From positions 248,001-312,000 of the forward strand of contig NZ_MBTF01000036.1 of the NCBI RefSeq assembly GCF_002013915.1: a DNA stretch of 64,000 bases, written 5' to 3'. The notes under the pieces were generated by a model. That model was given only the letters and a program-made list of their open reading frames with translations, had not been told where the DNA came from and did no database searches. Below, in pieces: positions 27,281 to 35,519 of the stretch (positions within the stretch are counted from its first letter, which is position 1; the number at the start of each line of letters is the position of its first letter). Origin of the DNA: Mucilaginibacter pedocola (GTDB lineage: Bacteria > Bacteroidota > Bacteroidia > Sphingobacteriales > Sphingobacteriaceae). A program made the position numbers and the translations under genes.

Positions 27281-27757
27281 ATGAAAACAATCATTGACAT
27301 AAACAAAGGTCCTAAAGCAATTTTTCAAGCTTTACATTATCAATTTGACGAAGTGGATGCTGATGTTAGTGCTGGAGATTCAAATAATCTCAAATTTCAG
27401 CAATATATAGAACAAGGATTTGCACAACATTTTAATCCTATTTTAAATGGGAAAAATCACGAAATCGAATCTAAAAGAAATAAGAGGCTCGAAATGAGCT
27501 CGATGGGGGATGCAGAGAGAAATAAGCACCATCTAATTATTGAATATTTATTAGATATTTTGCCCATAATCGTTTTAGGGAAAATAAAGGTTTACGATGT
27601 CGAGATTGTAAAAAAAGCACATTTTGCCTCTGCGAAAATTGTCGAAAGCTTAGGAGACTCCTATTTGCCTTTATTTGATGCGATAACAAACCTTTTACTA
27701 GAGTGTGATAAAAAAGGTGGACTAAAAACTCTAGCACATGCTGTCGCGAGAACCTAG
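27281..27757 (+). CDS. Hypothetical protein with KIVESLGD module
   Basis: A 158-residue protein. The C-terminal ~45 residues (A-H-F-A-S-A-K-I-V-E-S-L-G-D-S-Y-L-P-L-F-D-A-I) are clearly related to the whole of the next small ORF (R-F-A-A-A-K-I-V-E-K-L-G-D-E-Y-L-I-F-F-E-R-I). The N-terminal part is mixed and unrecognised. No membrane segment is visible. The function is unknown. Confidence 0.55.
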   Translation: MKTIIDINKGPKAIFQALHYQFDEVDADVSAGDSNNLKFQQYIEQGFAQHFNPILNGKNHEIESKRNKRLEMSSMGDAERNKHHLIIEYLLDILPIIVLGKIKVYDVEIVKKAHFASAKIVESLGDSYLPLFDAITNLLLECDKKGGLKTLAHAVART

Positions 27758-27850
27758 AAGTGGCAAGGATTTGTAGCGTTGATAATATGAAATATATCCC
27801 TAATTCTCTTTTTTAGTATGATAGAACAACTTTTTATGGAGGTGTTTTAA

Positions 27851-28033
27851 ATGTTGGATATAGAGAGATTACAGATGGCACGTTTTGCTGCTGCCAAAAT
27901 CGTTGAAAAACTCGGGGACGAGTATTTAATCTTCTTTGAGCGTATCCATAAAGAGATCATCAATGCTCAAAAGCAGTTAGATTTAAAATCACTTGCCTTA
28001 AAAGCAGCAAAAAAAGAAGTTATCAGCATTTAG
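27851..28033 (+). CDS. Small helical protein, paralogue of neighbour's C-terminus
   Basis: A 60-residue helical protein with an unusually strong Shine-Dalgarno, GGAGGTG at 27838-27844, seven bases from the ATG; such sites are atypical for Bacteroidota. It shares the K-I-V-E-x-L-G-D-x-Y-L core with the end of the preceding protein. The pair lies just before the second recombinase gene and may have travelled with it. The function is unknown. Confidence 0.55.
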   Translation: MLDIERLQMARFAAAKIVEKLGDEYLIFFERIHKEIINAQKQLDLKSLALKAAKKEVISI

Positions 28034-28537
28034 TCGAATACAATGGGATTTTCATTACCGTCGATGATAATGCTTAATAATGATGCCGTACTACCAGTGT
28101 ATTTAGCGAAAGGTAACAGGTATAAAAACATCAATATCTGTCTGTAATAATATTGGGGGGATGGCTTCATTCTTTTCCTCGGGGTTTTAAAACAAATTTT
28201 TCAGTAGTTAAAAATCATGTTTAAAGATTAAGCAAGTCAAAATCTATTTCTATTGACTTTGTACATTGCTTGATGTTAGAATTTATATGAGATGTCACAC
28301 AGGCTGTCACACACTCTTCTCAATTTGCGAAAATATTTCGCAATAACATCAATCAAATAGTTTTTAAAACTTATAGGAAACGCTGTCTCTGTCACCGCCA
28401 TTTTTACCCAAAAAAGTTCGTCGGATTTCTCGGTTTATCGTTGATAAATTGAGAAAATTCCGCGCGTCCAGGCAAAGCACAGCTAGTTTCCCCTGCAAGT
28501 TTCGAAAACTTGTCACGCACAAGGGAACACATTAGCC
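28034..28537. other. Non-coding region upstream of second recombinase
   Basis: About 500 bases with no supported gene. A doublet of TGTCACACA-like sequence occurs near 28294-28315. The stretch GTCTCTGTCACCGCCA at 28385-28400 resembles the CCA-ending 3' tail of a tRNA-Ser gene, which could be an att core for the recombinase, but no T arm or second copy was found. Confidence 0.35.
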
Positions 28538-29824
28538 ATGCTCAACCTGATCTGCCGTCAGAATATCTGGTACTTTAACCGCCGTGTACCAGCTGAATTT
28601 AAAGCCTTTGACTCCCGCCTAAATATCCGAATTTCACTCAAAACGAAATGCAAGAAAGAAGCTGTTCGTCTTGCAGGGTTAGAGAACACCCGCCTTTTAG
28701 AGTATTGGAAAAGCCTTTTAGCCACAGGTAAAGAGCCCAATCATAACGATTTTGCCCAAGTTGCCAAACGTTCCGAAGTTTTAGGCTTCCAATACGTCGA
28801 TAAACTCGAATTGGTTGTTGGAGAAATCTCCAAACTGGTTGACAGGTTATTATTTGTCTTTGATGGAAAAATAAATCCGAGCCAAGCTGAAGCGGTGCTA
28901 GGAATGGTTCCCGAACCTGAAATAATGCTCTCACAATTATTGGAAAAATATATCGAGCTAAAACGTGAAGTTAAATTAGATAAATCAGACCGCCAGTATA
29001 AGAAGTGGGAGAACCCGCGAATTCTTGCCATGAACAACTTTGTAAATGTAGTGACCGATAAGCCAGTTCAAAAGTTGGATCGCCAGGATATGCTCGACCT
29101 TAAAGATTGGTGGATTGACCGAATAGCTGCGGAACACTTAAGCAAGGGCACCGCCAACAAAAACATGCAGCATGTAAAAAGTATTGTTGAAACGGTTTGT
29201 AAAAACCTAAAAATTAAAATCGACCGCCAACACTTATTCGAGGACGTGTTCTTCAGAGGCAAAAATCATAAAGAGCGTCTGCCATTTTCGACAGATCACA
29301 TTCGAAATATTTTGCTTAACCCGGAAAGCCTCAAAGATTTATCCGATCACTACCAAAAAATGATATGGGTATTTGCAGAAACAGGCGCCCATATTGATGA
29401 GCAAGTCGCTATTCGGCCTGAAAACATTTTTTTAGATCATGAAATCCCTCATGTGGCGATTACCTCTCATGACAAGGATAAGTTAAAAACTGTTCATCGG
29501 GAACGAGTAATTCCATTAGTTGGTTATGCGTTAGATGCTTTTAAAGCTTATCCTCAAGGTTTTTCTGCTTTAGTTGAAAATCCTGATAAAGCGAGTTCTG
29601 CTATTGGCAAATATCTACGTGAAAATGAGTTGTTGCCCTCTGATCGCCATAGCTTGTATTCATTGCGGCATAGTTTCCAAGACCGACTTACTAATTCAGA
29701 TTGCCCAGATCGCATTCAAACGGACTTAATGGGGCATGCTTTTAAAGGGCGAACCAAATATGGAACAGGTGCCTCTTTAGAACATGCGTTAAATTGGATG
29801 AGTAAGATACAATTGAAAATATGA
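28538..29824 (+). CDS. Tyrosine recombinase with first catalytic Arg replaced by His
   Basis: A 428-residue phage-type integrase with the N-terminal pattern of the DUF6538 group (W-Y-F-N-R-R-V-P-A at residues 7-15). The catalytic domain has A-E-T-G-A-H-I-D-E-Q where relatives have T-G-A-R; H285 is encoded by CAT at 29390-29392, one base from CGT. The later residues are intact: the beta-strand Lys in L-K-T-V-H-R-E-R-V-I-P-L, S-L-Y-S-L-R-H-S-F, L-M-G-H, and the Tyr in R-T-K-Y-G-T-G. Loss of the first Arg usually abolishes cleavage, so this may be an inactive relic of an older insertion nested in the element, or a variant enzyme. The group is more typical of Proteobacteria. Confidence 0.85.
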   Translation: MLNLICRQNIWYFNRRVPAEFKAFDSRLNIRISLKTKCKKEAVRLAGLENTRLLEYWKSLLATGKEPNHNDFAQVAKRSEVLGFQYVDKLELVVGEISKLVDRLLFVFDGKINPSQAEAVLGMVPEPEIMLSQLLEKYIELKREVKLDKSDRQYKKWENPRILAMNNFVNVVTDKPVQKLDRQDMLDLKDWWIDRIAAEHLSKGTANKNMQHVKSIVETVCKNLKIKIDRQHLFEDVFFRGKNHKERLPFSTDHIRNILLNPESLKDLSDHYQKMIWVFAETGAHIDEQVAIRPENIFLDHEIPHVAITSHDKDKLKTVHRERVIPLVGYALDAFKAYPQGFSALVENPDKASSAIGKYLRENELLPSDRHSLYSLRHSFQDRLTNSDCPDRIQTDLMGHAFKGRTKYGTGASLEHALNWMSKIQLKI

Positions 29825-29843
29825 GTCAAAAAACACTACAGCA

Positions 29844-30293
29844 TTAATTTGGCTTATAAACGAAAAGATACAACGGTTTCTTCTTTCCTGAAATACGCAA
29901 CTCGAGAAATAAAGCCTCTCCTTCGTGCTTATGAGAATTCCAATCGAATTCATACTGATCCTTAAAATCAAATTGCTTCCTGGAATGAGGCGGTAGATTT
30001 ACATGCAAGTCTTCGTTATTGCGTGATAAAACCCCTTCGTATTTATATCTAAACAGTCCTTGTCTTTTAACCCAAACAACATCCCAATAATCAATAAGTA
30101 TGGGTTTTGATGAGATGTTGGTCAGGTAAATGATATTCCATTCATCGGGATAATACGACATTGTATAGCTTACTTGTAGGCTTCTATTGTCACGCCTATA
30201 TTCGACAACTCTGATCCAGGCTAAGACGATGGCTACCATCAGGCTAATCAATGAAATAAACAGGCTGGCAAACGATATTTGAATAGCTGACAT
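29844..30293 (-). CDS. Membrane-anchored beta-domain protein
   Basis: A 149-residue protein with one N-terminal transmembrane helix (residues ~8-28, A-S-L-F-I-S-L-I-S-L-M-V-A-I-V-L-A-W) followed by a basic stretch and a predicted beta-sandwich domain with I-Y-L-T-N-I-S-S-K-P-I-L-I. The same layout is seen at 37075-37569. It lies downstream of the CBASS genes on the same strand, 73 bases after the E2-like gene, and converges on the recombinase. It could be a CBASS accessory, but nothing confirms that. Confidence 0.6.
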   Translation of the reverse strand: MSAIQISFASLFISLISLMVAIVLAWIRVVEYRRDNRSLQVSYTMSYYPDEWNIIYLTNISSKPILIDYWDVVWVKRQGLFRYKYEGVLSRNNEDLHVNLPPHSRKQFDFKDQYEFDWNSHKHEGEALFLELRISGKKKPLYLFVYKPN

Positions 30294-30366
30294 ATTTTTT
30301 TGGTAAAATGTTTCTACTGGTAAAGTTTTGTATTTCTATTTAACAATACCTCTAACGCAACGAACG

Positions 30367-31053
30367 CTATGCATTCTCAATATACAATAACAGCTGTGCT
30401 ACAATTTTTACTGGCAAAGGTTTAAAAATTCGAAATGCGTTTCGATGGCATCTTCGATATTTATTTCCGCTTCCGCAAAAGCAATCACTCACCCTATTCG
30501 GCTCTACATTATTTACGATGTAACGGATTAAATTAGAAATCTCGTTCAAGTTGTTAGTTTTGAAAAGATCTCGAAAATAAGCCTGGTTTCCTTCTATTCC
30601 GTGAACTCGTTCATTGAGAAAATAACCATGCATTTCCCTATGCTTTTGGTTAAAAAAATAAGGGATGATTTGCTGGTGGAAGAACCATTCCAAGGTTATG
30701 CCATTGGAACAGGCAATAATTTCCTCCGGGACAGAACATATACAAGCATGCCCATCAGCGTAAACATGCCAGTCGACGTTAACCGGTATTCGTCCATTTG
30801 TTTCATAAACGTATGGAAAACTTAGGGGATAATCATCCGGGCAAACAATTCTTATCTCGTAAGAATCGATTTGTTGTCCTTGCTCATCGTTCAAAAACAG
30901 AGTACCGGCCAGCTGCGGCACACCCTCCCCATTCTTTGAAAAAATAAAGGATGGGAAGTTAGAAACCAAGGCTAAAGCCTCTTTCTCGAATTGGGAATAA
31001 CTATCATTCACAAGCCCATGGAGTTGATGTTGCTGCTCCGGCCACGACAGCAT
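30367..31053 (-). CDS. E2-like (ubiquitin-conjugating fold) protein with SEC-C tail
   Basis: A 228-residue protein. Residues ~45-120 show the bacterial E2 pattern: strand L-A-G-T-L-F-L, then Y-E-I-R-I-V-C-P-D-D-Y-P-L-S-F-P-Y-V, then W-H-V-Y-A-D-G-H-A-C-I-C with C104 as likely catalytic Cys. The C-terminus has a SEC-C zinc motif (D-C-F-C-G-S-G-N-K-Y-R-R-C-H, ~190-204). It overlaps the 3' end of the CD-NTase gene by 50 bases. In short type II CBASS an E2 protein without an E1 partner modifies or primes the cyclase; this arrangement matches, and no E1 or deconjugase is present. The SEC-C tail suggests binding to another protein or to RNA. Confidence 0.8.
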   Translation of the reverse strand: MLSWPEQQHQLHGLVNDSYSQFEKEALALVSNFPSFIFSKNGEGVPQLAGTLFLNDEQGQQIDSYEIRIVCPDDYPLSFPYVYETNGRIPVNVDWHVYADGHACICSVPEEIIACSNGITLEWFFHQQIIPYFFNQKHREMHGYFLNERVHGIEGNQAYFRDLFKTNNLNEISNLIRYIVNNVEPNRVSDCFCGSGNKYRRCHRNAFRIFKPLPVKIVAQLLLYIENA

Positions 31054-31951
31054 TCGCGGTTCGGTTACTCTGTTGTTTTTCGTCTTTGCCTTCAGGGAAA
31101 CGACTTCCTAAGTGTTTTTTCCAAAGCTTGCTTGCTGTCAATTGATTTTCTTCTTTAAGAGCCGCATCAGCATCATTTATGAAATCTTTTAAAGCATTCA
31201 AAAAATTACTCTTACGGGTTTCATCATAATCTGCAAATAAGTCATCGTTGGGCTTGGCGGGAACGATGCACTTAAAATCACGATCCAACTCCTTTTTTAT
31301 TTCTTTGAGGATATCTCGTAGAGTAATATCGTCTCGATCATTTAAAACGATCTTATCTTTGGCATTACCAGCCAGGATGGTCATAGCCAAGCCACTTGGC
31401 ATCCTGTGCCTGCGCTCATCACACCACCCTTTTAAATACTTTACGTCCCTAATAAGTTTGCCCGACTTGTCCTTCTTGCCTTCAAACCACTCCACCATCG
31501 CCTTTGGATCACTAGCCTCAAATCCGTTACTCTTTACGGCAATCTGATAATCTTCGCCTTCTACTTTGTAATAGATTGGATGATCGATTTCATAGTCTCC
31601 GGCGAAAATAGATCGAATACATTTTTTTCGATGCTCTGGATCAGTGTCCGTATAACCATCAACTGCATCCCACACCCAATTTTGCAGAGTTGTTGAAGTG
31701 ACATCCGGCTTTCTAAAAAAATATATACCATCGTCTAAGTCGCATATATCATCCTTCGTACGTATGCCTGATTTCATCTTATGTGAACCCTGTATAAAAA
31801 ACTTGGGCTCATAATCTGGATGGTTATCTTTAAACCATTTACGAATCCTCTTCCTCAAGCCCTCTTTTGAAGTAATCATTCGGTTTTTTTTACTTGATCC
31901 GATAGAGATATCTTCGTGATAACCTAAAAACAAGTCGTGACAGTTCGCCAT
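31004..31951 (-). CDS. CD-NTase (cGAS/DncV-like nucleotidyltransferase) of CBASS
   Basis: A 315-residue nucleotidyltransferase that would make a cyclic oligonucleotide on phage infection. The catalytic helix motif is F-I-Q-G-S-H-K-M-K-S-G near residues 52-62, followed by the metal-binding D-L-D-D (D71, D73) in I-C-D-L-D-D-G-I-Y-F, with a further acidic strand around G-D-Y-E-I-D. The C-terminal tail is Ala/Ser-rich and ends T-P-W-A-C-E, inside the overlap with the E2-like gene. The tail is the part that E2-type enzymes conjugate in other type II systems; here it does not end in Gly, which is notable. It lies directly between the patatin effector and the E2-like gene. I cannot assign the CD-NTase clade or product by eye. 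Confidence 0.87.
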   Translation of the reverse strand: MANCHDLFLGYHEDISIGSSKKNRMITSKEGLRKRIRKWFKDNHPDYEPKFFIQGSHKMKSGIRTKDDICDLDDGIYFFRKPDVTSTTLQNWVWDAVDGYTDTDPEHRKKCIRSIFAGDYEIDHPIYYKVEGEDYQIAVKSNGFEASDPKAMVEWFEGKKDKSGKLIRDVKYLKGWCDERRHRMPSGLAMTILAGNAKDKIVLNDRDDITLRDILKEIKKELDRDFKCIVPAKPNDDLFADYDETRKSNFLNALKDFINDADAALKEENQLTASKLWKKHLGSRFPEGKDEKQQSNRTANAVVAGAATSTPWACE

Positions 31952-31952
31952 A

Positions 31953-32978
31953 TTATGTAGATTTTAAAAAATTAACAATACTTACCAAATTCCTTTTTGC
32001 AAGTTCATCACCGATTGCTTCGAGCCTTTCAAGGTCTTTTTTGCCAGACGCATTCAAGTCGATTATATCGCCCCCCATATCATATTGTACCCTCAAATAA
32101 TCGAAACCCTTGGCCGTCTTTTCGGTAAGGCGTTTAAGGAAGTTGAGATACTCTTCTGTAATCTGTGCTTGGCTATCGAGAATAACATCGAGCAAACGAG
32201 GTTTAGGAAATAGCCAATACCAAAGATCTTTCGGTCTCCAACCCGTTTTAATAACGTGCTTTCCTTTGCCGGTCCCTAACGACAACAAACTAACTTCTGA
32301 GAAATTATATTCAAGCTTTTCAGTGGCTTCTAAGACTCCAATCAAAGCTGGATTATTGGCAAAAATGCCTCCATCGATCATGTTGACATTTTTTCCATTG
32401 CCATGTTCATTGGAAAAACTAAATGTGTGGGGTGGGAAGTACACCGGTGCAGAAGCGCTCGACATCGCTACCTCATGGGCAGGCAACTTGTAGTCACGTT
32501 TATAGTCTTTATGATGCTTCGTCTTCAAAACATTAATCTGTCCGTCGTTTCCATTAAAGGTGGGGATGCAGACACGAGTTTTTAAATCTGCCATCAAAGG
32601 CGTTTTGCCACCGTTTGCTTTTGTATAAACATCTTCGAGTATCTTATGCAGTGCCTTATTACTGTAAATTGATGTTAAAAATGCGCGAGCTCGACTAGGA
32701 ACTATTTTGAAATACCATTTCGGAAAAATGGCTTTAGCGTGTTTCTTATAGAAATCCACCAAATCAGCAGCGGGTATGCCCAATGCAATAGCAATCGCTA
32801 AGATAGCGCCTGTCGATGTACCGCATATTAAGTCGAAATACTCATAAAGCTTCTTTTCAGGATTTTCACTTTTCAATTCATTTTCTAACTCAAATAATAC
32901 CTTGGCGGGTATCATACCTCTAATCCCGCCACCATCTATGGATAGAATACGGAATTTTTTCTTTTCTGCGCCCTCCAT
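31953..32978 (-). CDS. Patatin-like phospholipase effector of CBASS (CapV-like)
   Basis: A 341-residue patatin. The oxyanion loop D-G-G-G-I-R-G lies at residues 15-21, the nucleophile elbow G-T-S-T-G at 53-57 with S55, and the catalytic Asp in M-I-D-G-G-I-F-A-N-N-P. When activated by the cyclic nucleotide, CapV enzymes degrade membrane phospholipids and kill the infected cell. The gene is one base upstream of the CD-NTase gene, showing a tight operon. The order effector, cyclase, E2 fits type II CBASS. Confidence 0.9.
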   Translation of the reverse strand: MEGAEKKKFRILSIDGGGIRGMIPAKVLFELENELKSENPEKKLYEYFDLICGTSTGAILAIAIALGIPAADLVDFYKKHAKAIFPKWYFKIVPSRARAFLTSIYSNKALHKILEDVYTKANGGKTPLMADLKTRVCIPTFNGNDGQINVLKTKHHKDYKRDYKLPAHEVAMSSASAPVYFPPHTFSFSNEHGNGKNVNMIDGGIFANNPALIGVLEATEKLEYNFSEVSLLSLGTGKGKHVIKTGWRPKDLWYWLFPKPRLLDVILDSQAQITEEYLNFLKRLTEKTAKGFDYLRVQYDMGGDIIDLNASGKKDLERLEAIGDELAKRNLVSIVNFLKST

Positions 32979-32981
32979 AAT

Positions 32982-33254
32982 TTATTTAAACGGTTCCCCG
33001 CAGATTGCTGCCCAATTTGTCCATTCAGTGGAAATACAACGCTCTAATTTTACCGTTAGCCCTTTGCATGTAATCTTAGCGTCTTCTCTAGCCGCCTCGG
33101 CACTTTTCGTGGCGTGATAAAGAGTAGTATTGGGGAAATAAATCACCTCACAATTTATTGTGCCTGGTATCTGATCTTCATATCCTAGTTTAAACATTGC
33201 TTTTTTAAATTCCACATGTTTCGATGGAATGTCGTATGTAATAATAATTGCCAT
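32982..33254 (-). CDS. Small alpha/beta protein heading the CBASS operon
   Basis: A 90-residue protein. The start I-I-I-T-Y-D-I-P-S-K-H followed by an amphipathic helix (E-F-K-K-A-M-F-K-L-G-Y) and a beta strand N-C-E-V-I-Y-F-P-N-T-T-L-Y recalls the ferredoxin-like fold of Cas2/VapD proteins, but it is too divergent to assign. It lies three bases upstream of the patatin and is the first gene of the operon. It could be a sensor, an antitoxin-like regulator or a nuclease. Confidence 0.6.
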   Translation of the reverse strand: MAIIITYDIPSKHVEFKKAMFKLGYEDQIPGTINCEVIYFPNTTLYHATKSAEAAREDAKITCKGLTVKLERCISTEWTNWAAICGEPFK

Positions 33255-33376
33255 GATATTTTTTTATATTGCCTTTGAAATCCAGCACCTAAACCTGGGC
33301 TTCATAATTACAATAACCGAAACCTTTAAAAATCCCACCACCGGTGTAAAAAAATATTTTCCCGGTTATTATTATC

Positions 33377-33967
33377 ATGGAAACTGGCAAGTATTTCATC
33401 GCTAATCATCAAAAAATCCAACTCGTCAGTCAAGTTGGATGGAAGGCAGCGTTAGCTAAATGTAGAGAACATATAAGATGGAGATTGCGGCAAAAAACAC
33501 TATCAGGTGTGCACACTTCGGCCAACCTAGGAGAAGACCCTGTGGATTATTATTTGGGGATTTCTTACGAAAAACTTTTGACCGGTGCTTGGGAATGGAA
33601 AGATGAACACACCTTGGGTCAGCAGATGATTCGAATTGCTGATAGTTATATAAGCAAAGAAATTGAAAAAGCAACATCGGCTAAAGCAAATGCGTTTAAA
33701 GTGGTCTATACCGATGTCGAACAGGAGTTTTACGATCTTGCCGCACCACCTATCGATGATGAGGAACACCAAGACATGGAAAACCGATTATTAATGATAG
33801 AAAATGCGGTAGCCGGCGATGAACAATTAGAGTTTATGGTCGAAGGCCTGAAAGAAGGTAAGAAGAGATCAGAGTTGGCAGATCTATTAAATATTGGTGT
33901 CCGGCAATTGGATAAACTAAGGGAAAAACTAATAAGACGAATTAAGACTCAGCAGTCAAATAAATGA
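33377..33967 (+). CDS. Sigma-70 region-4-like DNA-binding protein
   Basis: A 196-residue protein. The last ~45 residues form a sigma region-4 type helix-turn-helix: K-K-R-S-E-L-A-D-L-L-N-I-G-V-R-Q-L-D-K-L-R-E-K-L, after E-N-R-L-L-M-I-E-N-A-V. The N-terminal part shows W-K-A-A-L-A-K-C-R-E-H-I-R-W-R-L-R, as in helical sigma-like proteins. It is transcribed divergently from the CBASS operon with 122 bases between and is followed one base later by the coiled-coil gene. A transcription role for the CBASS operon is likely, but not proven. Confidence 0.65.
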   Translation: METGKYFIANHQKIQLVSQVGWKAALAKCREHIRWRLRQKTLSGVHTSANLGEDPVDYYLGISYEKLLTGAWEWKDEHTLGQQMIRIADSYISKEIEKATSAKANAFKVVYTDVEQEFYDLAAPPIDDEEHQDMENRLLMIENAVAGDEQLEFMVEGLKEGKKRSELADLLNIGVRQLDKLREKLIRRIKTQQSNK

Positions 33968-33968
33968 T

Positions 33969-34373
33969 ATGGCACCCCCAAATGCAAAACAAATCCTAAG
34001 CAATCTTTATGGCCTGATGATGGAGATAAACTATCATCGCCCCGATGAGGAAGTTTTAGAAGATTTAAAAAGCTCAGAGCCTCAATTAGAAAAGCACTTG
34101 CTTAAGATTAAACAACTTTCTGCAAAAATAAAGGCTAACCAAAACAAGTCACGCTTTGAGAATGCGGTGGAGATGCTTAGGAAATTAAAAGAAAAAGGAA
34201 TTGAGGAACTGGAAAAGTTGTTGCCCCCGCTAGAGCAATCTAAATTAATTCCTTTATTCAACCGGTTTCAAGAGCTAACCAAACAAGACGAAGCAAACAT
34301 TTTAGCCGACCAGGAATTATTGCAATTAATTGAATTGATTAAAGACAAAATCGATGATAGTCCCTCACAGTAA
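33969..34373 (+). CDS. Coiled-coil protein between sigma-like and peptidase genes
   Basis: A 134-residue helical protein, largely coiled coil (E-K-H-L-L-K-I-K-Q-L-S-A-K-I-K-A and L-K-E-K-G-I-E-E-L-E-K-L). It starts one base after the sigma-like stop and overlaps the ImmA/IrrE-like gene by 20 bases. It could bind and inhibit the sigma-like protein or be the substrate of the peptidase. The sequence itself gives no function. Confidence 0.6.
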   Translation: MAPPNAKQILSNLYGLMMEINYHRPDEEVLEDLKSSEPQLEKHLLKIKQLSAKIKANQNKSRFENAVEMLRKLKEKGIEELEKLLPPLEQSKLIPLFNRFQELTKQDEANILADQELLQLIELIKDKIDDSPSQ

Positions 34374-35133
34374 TCCGGCCAGCGCGGCAAGGGCTTTGCA
34401 TGAATACTTGGGATGGACGAATCCTAAAGATTTTACCGTAGACGAGATTGCTAGCTCACTAGGTATTCTTGTAAAAGATGCACCCATAGAAGGTTCTGAT
34501 GGTCGTATTTTAATCAAAGGAAAAACCGCGATAATTACAATTAACAGTGCCATCACACGCTATGAAAGGAGAAACTTCATTTTGACACATGAAATCGGGC
34601 ATTTCCTACTTCACAAAAATATTTCAGCGCTATTTTCCGACACGGAACTTACATTGTCTGAATGGTATAAAAAAGGAATACATGAACAAGAGGCAAATAC
34701 TTTTGCATCCGAGTTTTTAATGCCTGAGGAATTATTTAAAGCTAAAGTCGTTCGGCAAAAATTAAGTACAAACTTAATCCATGACGTAGCAGGATATTTT
34801 GGGACCTCTTTGCTCGCTACCTTTATAAGGTACGTGACTTTGGGTGAATATCCAGCAATGGTTATATTCATGAAAGATGCGACGGTCTGCTGGAAATTAT
34901 ATTCAAAAGATTTCCCATTCACCTATCTTCCTAAAGAATCAAAAGTGCCGGCTTGGACGGTAGCGGGCGACTATTTTTATAAAGGCCAATTGGAGGCACA
35001 GCCTGAAAAAGTTAGCGCAATAGAATGGTTCCCAGAAGATTATCAAATAAAATACAAATCCGATTCGAAGCTATGGGAACAATGTTATCAAGTTGGGCGC
35101 AACTGCTTAGTATCTTGCTTGTGGACGAATTAA
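34354..35133 (+). CDS. ImmA/IrrE-family metallopeptidase
   Basis: A 259-residue protein with the zinc motif T-H-E-I-G-H-F-L-L-H at residues 78-87 and a downstream E-Q-E-A-N-T-F-A-S-E-F-L-M-P supplying the third ligand, the pattern of ImmA/IrrE peptidases. The N-terminal helix region V-D-E-I-A-S-S-L-G-I fits this group. These enzymes cleave a repressor when triggered by DNA damage or phage. In CapH/CapP modules such a peptidase controls CBASS expression; here the neighbour is a sigma-like protein rather than an XRE repressor. It is the last gene of a three-gene operon. Confidence 0.82.
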   Translation: MIVPHSNPASAARALHEYLGWTNPKDFTVDEIASSLGILVKDAPIEGSDGRILIKGKTAIITINSAITRYERRNFILTHEIGHFLLHKNISALFSDTELTLSEWYKKGIHEQEANTFASEFLMPEELFKAKVVRQKLSTNLIHDVAGYFGTSLLATFIRYVTLGEYPAMVIFMKDATVCWKLYSKDFPFTYLPKESKVPAWTVAGDYFYKGQLEAQPEKVSAIEWFPEDYQIKYKSDSKLWEQCYQVGRNCLVSCLWTN

Positions 35134-35288
35134 CGAAATTGAGTTTCAAGAATAACTGCAATTTGTTCCAAATGACAAATCCTGATGCGATAGCATAATG
35201 CGACAAGTGCATAGGTATCCTGATGCTTTAGAGAAAAGTTCAAGGGTGGCGGGTATCTTCTGCCATCTATAACGGCAGTCATTTACTG

Positions 35289-35315
35289 AAAAGAGCACTA
35301 TTATAGTGCTCTTTT
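35289..35315. terminator. Bidirectional intrinsic terminator
   Basis: Twelve-base arms AAAAGAGCACTA (35289-35300) and TAGTGCTCTTTT (35304-35315) around a TTA loop. It lies after the ImmA/IrrE-like gene; T/A runs on both arms allow termination in either direction. The surrounding stretch 35134-35519 otherwise holds no gene. Confidence 0.8.
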
Positions 35316-35519
35316 CTTATAGCCAGTGCTCCCAGTTCCGTCCAATTTTAGATATGTCATATTCTATTATTTTAGCTTGCAAAAGTAATTAGATAAATCA
35401 GTAATTCACAACTTTAAATTATTAACATTAGCCTGATGAGCCAGTTCCACAATTAATTTTTGACATTTTATCCTCCTTTGTATGTTGACAATTTTTAATC
35501 GGAATCGTTTAGTTTTAAA

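Noticed and set aside
28385..28400. tRNA-Ser-like 3' end ending CCGCCA as att site of the second recombinase
   Set aside because: No T arm, no full tRNA and no second copy of the stretch seen in the window.
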